Below, one piece after another: positions 13,927 to 15,867 of a stretch of 15,867 nt of DNA (the stretch's first letter is position 1; each line of letters begins with the position of its first letter). Made by a program: the position numbers and the translations under genes. The stretch is from Paracoccaceae bacterium. Its GTDB lineage: Bacteria > Pseudomonadota > Alphaproteobacteria > Rhodobacterales > Rhodobacteraceae. Below the pieces are notes generated by a model. That model was not told the DNA's origin, searched no databases, and worked only from the letters and a program-made list of their open reading frames with translations. The stretch spans positions 1-15,867 of the forward strand of contig JALQYS010000350.1 of the NCBI GenBank assembly GCA_023254015.1, in the 5' to 3' direction.

Positions 13927-13935
13927 ATTTTCGTT
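13927..13935 (+). promoter_or_regulatory. Candidate GlpR half-site near glpR
   Basis: ATTTTCGTT, 34 bases upstream of the glpR start, is the exact inverted match of the site at 14100-14108. It resembles the TTCG-centred half-site of the E. coli GlpR operator as I recall it. A site here would let GlpR control its own gene, either alone or by looping to the partner site. Confidence 0.5.
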
Positions 13936-14099
13936 GAAGTTCCCCTGGCGCACAAGAGGGAAAACTCGCGGCTTTCGTGCGCCTACATATGCTGCATTGC
14001 GGCGCGAAATTGCGCGAATTCTCTAAAGTGTTGTGCGTATGCGTGAGAGTATTCGCATGTGGCAAAGATTAGTGTTCGCTTATCCGGATATCGCGCAAT

Positions 14100-14108
14100 A
14101 ACGAAAAT
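14100..14108 (-). promoter_or_regulatory. Candidate GlpR half-site next to the glpD promoter
   Basis: AACGAAAAT, the reverse complement of the site at 13927-13935, ends six bases before the TTGACA of the glpD promoter. A repressor bound here would obstruct polymerase. No second perfect half-site adjoins it, so a full operator would have to include a degenerate partner in the neighbouring GCGCGATAT-like sequence. Confidence 0.5.
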
Positions 14109-14114
14109 TACCGA

Positions 14115-14143
14115 TTGACACATAGCATTCTTTTGAATTTTAT
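14115..14143 (+). promoter_or_regulatory. glpD promoter
   Basis: A perfect -35 TTGACA (14115-14120), a 17-bp spacer and a -10 TTTTAT (14138-14143, four of six consensus bases) point at glpD, about 24 bases before its start. This is the best sigma-70-type match in the glpR-glpD gap. Confidence 0.65.
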
Positions 14144-14166
14144 CGCAGCGTCTGGGGGAGACTGGC

Positions 14167-15762
14167 GTGCCAATGACAAGCGGGACCAACACGACCGACC
14201 TGTTCATCATCGGCGGCGGCATCAATGGATGCGGCATCGCACGCGATGCAGTTGGACGCGGATTGTCGGTCGTTCTGGCGGAACAGGGGGATCTTGCCCA
14301 AGCCACATCATCGGCATCGACCAAGTTGTTTCATGGCGGGTTGCGCTATCTTGAGTATTTCGAGTTCCGACTCGTGCGTGAAGCGCTGGAGGAGCGAGAA
14401 ACCCTGTTGGTCGCGATGCCCCACATTTCTTGGCCCATGCGGTTTGTTCTTCCCTATTCGCCCGACATGCGGTTTGAAGGTGACACGCCGACAGGGCGTC
14501 TTTTGTCGCGGGTGATGCCGTGGATGAAGGGACGGCGACCGGCTTGGCTGATCCGGCTTGGGTTGTTTCTTTATGACACGCTGGGGGGCCGCAAGATCCT
14601 GCCCGGCGCGCGCACGCTGGATCTGACGTGCGATCCTGCGGGTGCGGTGCTGCAGCCGAAATTCCGCCATGCCTATGAATACTCGGACTGCTGGGTCGAA
14701 GATTCGCGATTGGTGTCGCTGAACGCGCGTGATGCAGCTCAGCGTGGCGCGGTGGTGTTAACGCGCACCCGCGTCACTTCTGCTGCCCGCGTCGGTGATC
14801 TGTGGGAGCTTGTGACCGAAGGACCGAACGGCACGCAGGCCCACAAGGCCCGTGCGCTGGTCAATGCGGGCGGGCCTTGGGTGGAAGATGTCATCCGCAA
14901 TGTCGTGCGCTTGAACACCACCGAAGGTGTGCGGCTGGTGCGCGGCTCACATATCGTCACCCGCAAGATTTATGATCACGACCGCTGCTATTTCTTTCAA
15001 GGCACCGATGGCCGCATCGTCTTTGCTATCCCCTATGAGCAGGACTTTACACTGATCGGCACCACCGACCAGGATCATCAGGGGGCGCCAGCCGACGCGG
15101 TCTGCACGGATGCCGAACGCGACTATCTCTTGGACTTTGCCAGCCGCTACTTCGCCAAGCCCATCACCGCTGAAGATGTGGTCTGGACTTTTTCTGGCGT
15201 CAGACCGCTTTACAACGATGGGGCCAAGTCAGCCACAGCGGCAACACGGGATTATGTCCTGTCTCTGGACAGTAACGGCGCTCCGCTGTTGAACGTCTTT
15301 GGCGGTAAGATCACCACCTATCGCCGCCTTGCAGAAAGTGCGCTGGCAAAGCTGGCACCGTTCTTTCCGCAAGCTTCCGGGCAATGGACCGCGCGCGTGC
15401 CTTTGCCCGGCGGAGATTTTCCCCATAATGGCGTGACCTGCTTGATCGATGATCTGAAGGCGCGGTTCACATTCCTGTCGGATTACTGGGCTGGGCGTTT
15501 GGTCCGAGCCTATGGGGCCGAGGCTGCAATCTTGCTGGGTGATGCGAAAACGGCTGCCGATCTGGGCTGCGACTTTGGCGCCACCCTGACCGAGGCTGAG
15601 GTGCGTTGGCTGATGACACGCGAGTTTGCCCGCGGGGCGGCAGATGTGGTCTGGCGGCGCACAAAACTTGGGCTGCGGATGACAGCCGATCAGATAGCGA
15701 AGTTGGATGCGTTCATGATCGCTGCTGCAAAAGACGGGGCGCTTGGCCCCGCTGCCGAATAG
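14167..15762 (+). CDS. glpD: Glycerol-3-phosphate dehydrogenase (FAD-dependent, aerobic)
   Basis: Oxidises glycerol-3-phosphate to dihydroxyacetone phosphate, feeding electrons to quinones at the inner membrane. The 531-residue protein has the FAD dinucleotide fold at the N-terminus (FIIGGGINGCGIARDAVGRG, residues 13-32), then STKLFHGGLRYLEYFEFRLV, VNAGGPWVEDV, and FSGVRPLYNDG with NVFGGKITTYRRLAE in the C-terminal half, all characteristic of GlpD. Start: GTG at 14167 has GGGGGAG six bases upstream; the ATG at 14173 is only two codons later, so the N-terminus is nearly certain either way. It is divergent from glpR and followed after nine bases by glpS, so it is the first gene of a glycerol-3-phosphate uptake and oxidation operon. 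Confidence 0.96.
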   Translation: MPMTSGTNTTDLFIIGGGINGCGIARDAVGRGLSVVLAEQGDLAQATSSASTKLFHGGLRYLEYFEFRLVREALEERETLLVAMPHISWPMRFVLPYSPDMRFEGDTPTGRLLSRVMPWMKGRRPAWLIRLGLFLYDTLGGRKILPGARTLDLTCDPAGAVLQPKFRHAYEYSDCWVEDSRLVSLNARDAAQRGAVVLTRTRVTSAARVGDLWELVTEGPNGTQAHKARALVNAGGPWVEDVIRNVVRLNTTEGVRLVRGSHIVTRKIYDHDRCYFFQGTDGRIVFAIPYEQDFTLIGTTDQDHQGAPADAVCTDAERDYLLDFASRYFAKPITAEDVVWTFSGVRPLYNDGAKSATAATRDYVLSLDSNGAPLLNVFGGKITTYRRLAESALAKLAPFFPQASGQWTARVPLPGGDFPHNGVTCLIDDLKARFTFLSDYWAGRLVRAYGAEAAILLGDAKTAADLGCDFGATLTEAEVRWLMTREFARGAADVVWRRTKLGLRMTADQIAKLDAFMIAAAKDGALGPAAE

Positions 15763-15771
15763 GGGAATGGG

Positions 15772-15867
15772 ATGGCGCTTGAATTGAAATCAGTGTCACG
15801 GTCAGTGCAGGGGCGCGCGCATATTCGCCCGACCGACCTGATGCTGGAGCGTGGCACGATGAACGTG
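15772..15867 (+). CDS. glpS: Glycerol-3-phosphate ABC transporter ATP-binding protein, partial
   Basis: Only the first 32 codons fall inside the window. They read ALELKSVSRSVQGRAHIRPT then DLMLERGTMNV, the usual opening of an ABC ATPase before its Walker A motif, and they match GlpS-type proteins of the alphaproteobacterial glpSTPQV transporter as I recall them. The ATG follows the glpD stop by nine bases with a GGGGAATGGG purine stretch in front. The Walker motifs lie beyond the window edge, so the identification rests on the N-terminus and on the glpR-glpD context. Confidence 0.78.
   Translation, partial: MALELKSVSRSVQGRAHIRPTDLMLERGTMNV

Overview
The window looks like a chromosomal or large-plasmid segment of an alphaproteobacterium of the Rhodobacterales type. 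This rests on the high GC content, the roseobacter-like protein sequences (MttB family, HyuA/HyuB, CaiB with acyl-CoA dehydrogenase, GlpR-GlpD-GlpS) and the relic phage and insertion sequences typical of that group. It is a patchwork: intact catabolic genes sit beside genes cut off at one end and fragments of mobile elements. No rRNA, tRNA or CRISPR array was recognised.

Left part (1-1815). A terminator lies at 159-190. A minus-strand Fic-domain gene follows, whose start is covered by four copies of a 10-bp motif, two of them forming a perfect inverted repeat. Upstream of fic is a small helix-turn-helix gene that has lost its natural 5' end.

Catabolic remnant (1816-5472). The 3' part of hyuA and the 5' part of hyuB (ATP-dependent hydantoinase/oxoprolinase subunits) read rightward. 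They run head-on into the 5' part of an MttB-family methyltransferase gene reading leftward. hyuB and mttB are both cut at about 3250, so a deletion or rearrangement has joined them; all three are probably dead. A GcvA-like LysR gene, divergent from mttB, is intact.

Active-looking catabolic unit (5473-9125). After a decayed IS21-type istB fragment comes a tight minus-strand pair, a CaiB/BaiF CoA-transferase and an acyl-CoA dehydrogenase. A second LysR gene is divergent from it, with a T-N11-A site in the shared promoter region. The likely logic is activation of a carboxylic acid as a CoA thioester followed by alpha,beta-dehydrogenation, under LysR control; the substrate is unknown.

Accessory region (9126-13131). 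This holds a decayed IS3-type transposase fragment, two fragments of phage-type genes enclosing an intact parD-parE toxin-antitoxin pair, and overlapping divergent promoters around a dyad. A rightward run of five small genes follows: a DUF6900-like protein, three proteins without recognised function and a DUF3489 protein. Beyond them is a non-coding segment with three copies of a 28-bp motif (conserved ends, variable 9-bp centre), two of which form a long hairpin. The layout resembles a multi-subsite recombination site, but that is a hypothesis.

Right part (13132-15867). The glycerol-3-phosphate locus: glpR (leftward), and glpD plus the start of glpS (rightward), with a perfect 9-bp inverted pair in the shared intergenic region that is a good candidate for GlpR operators. 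The transporter operon continues past the window.
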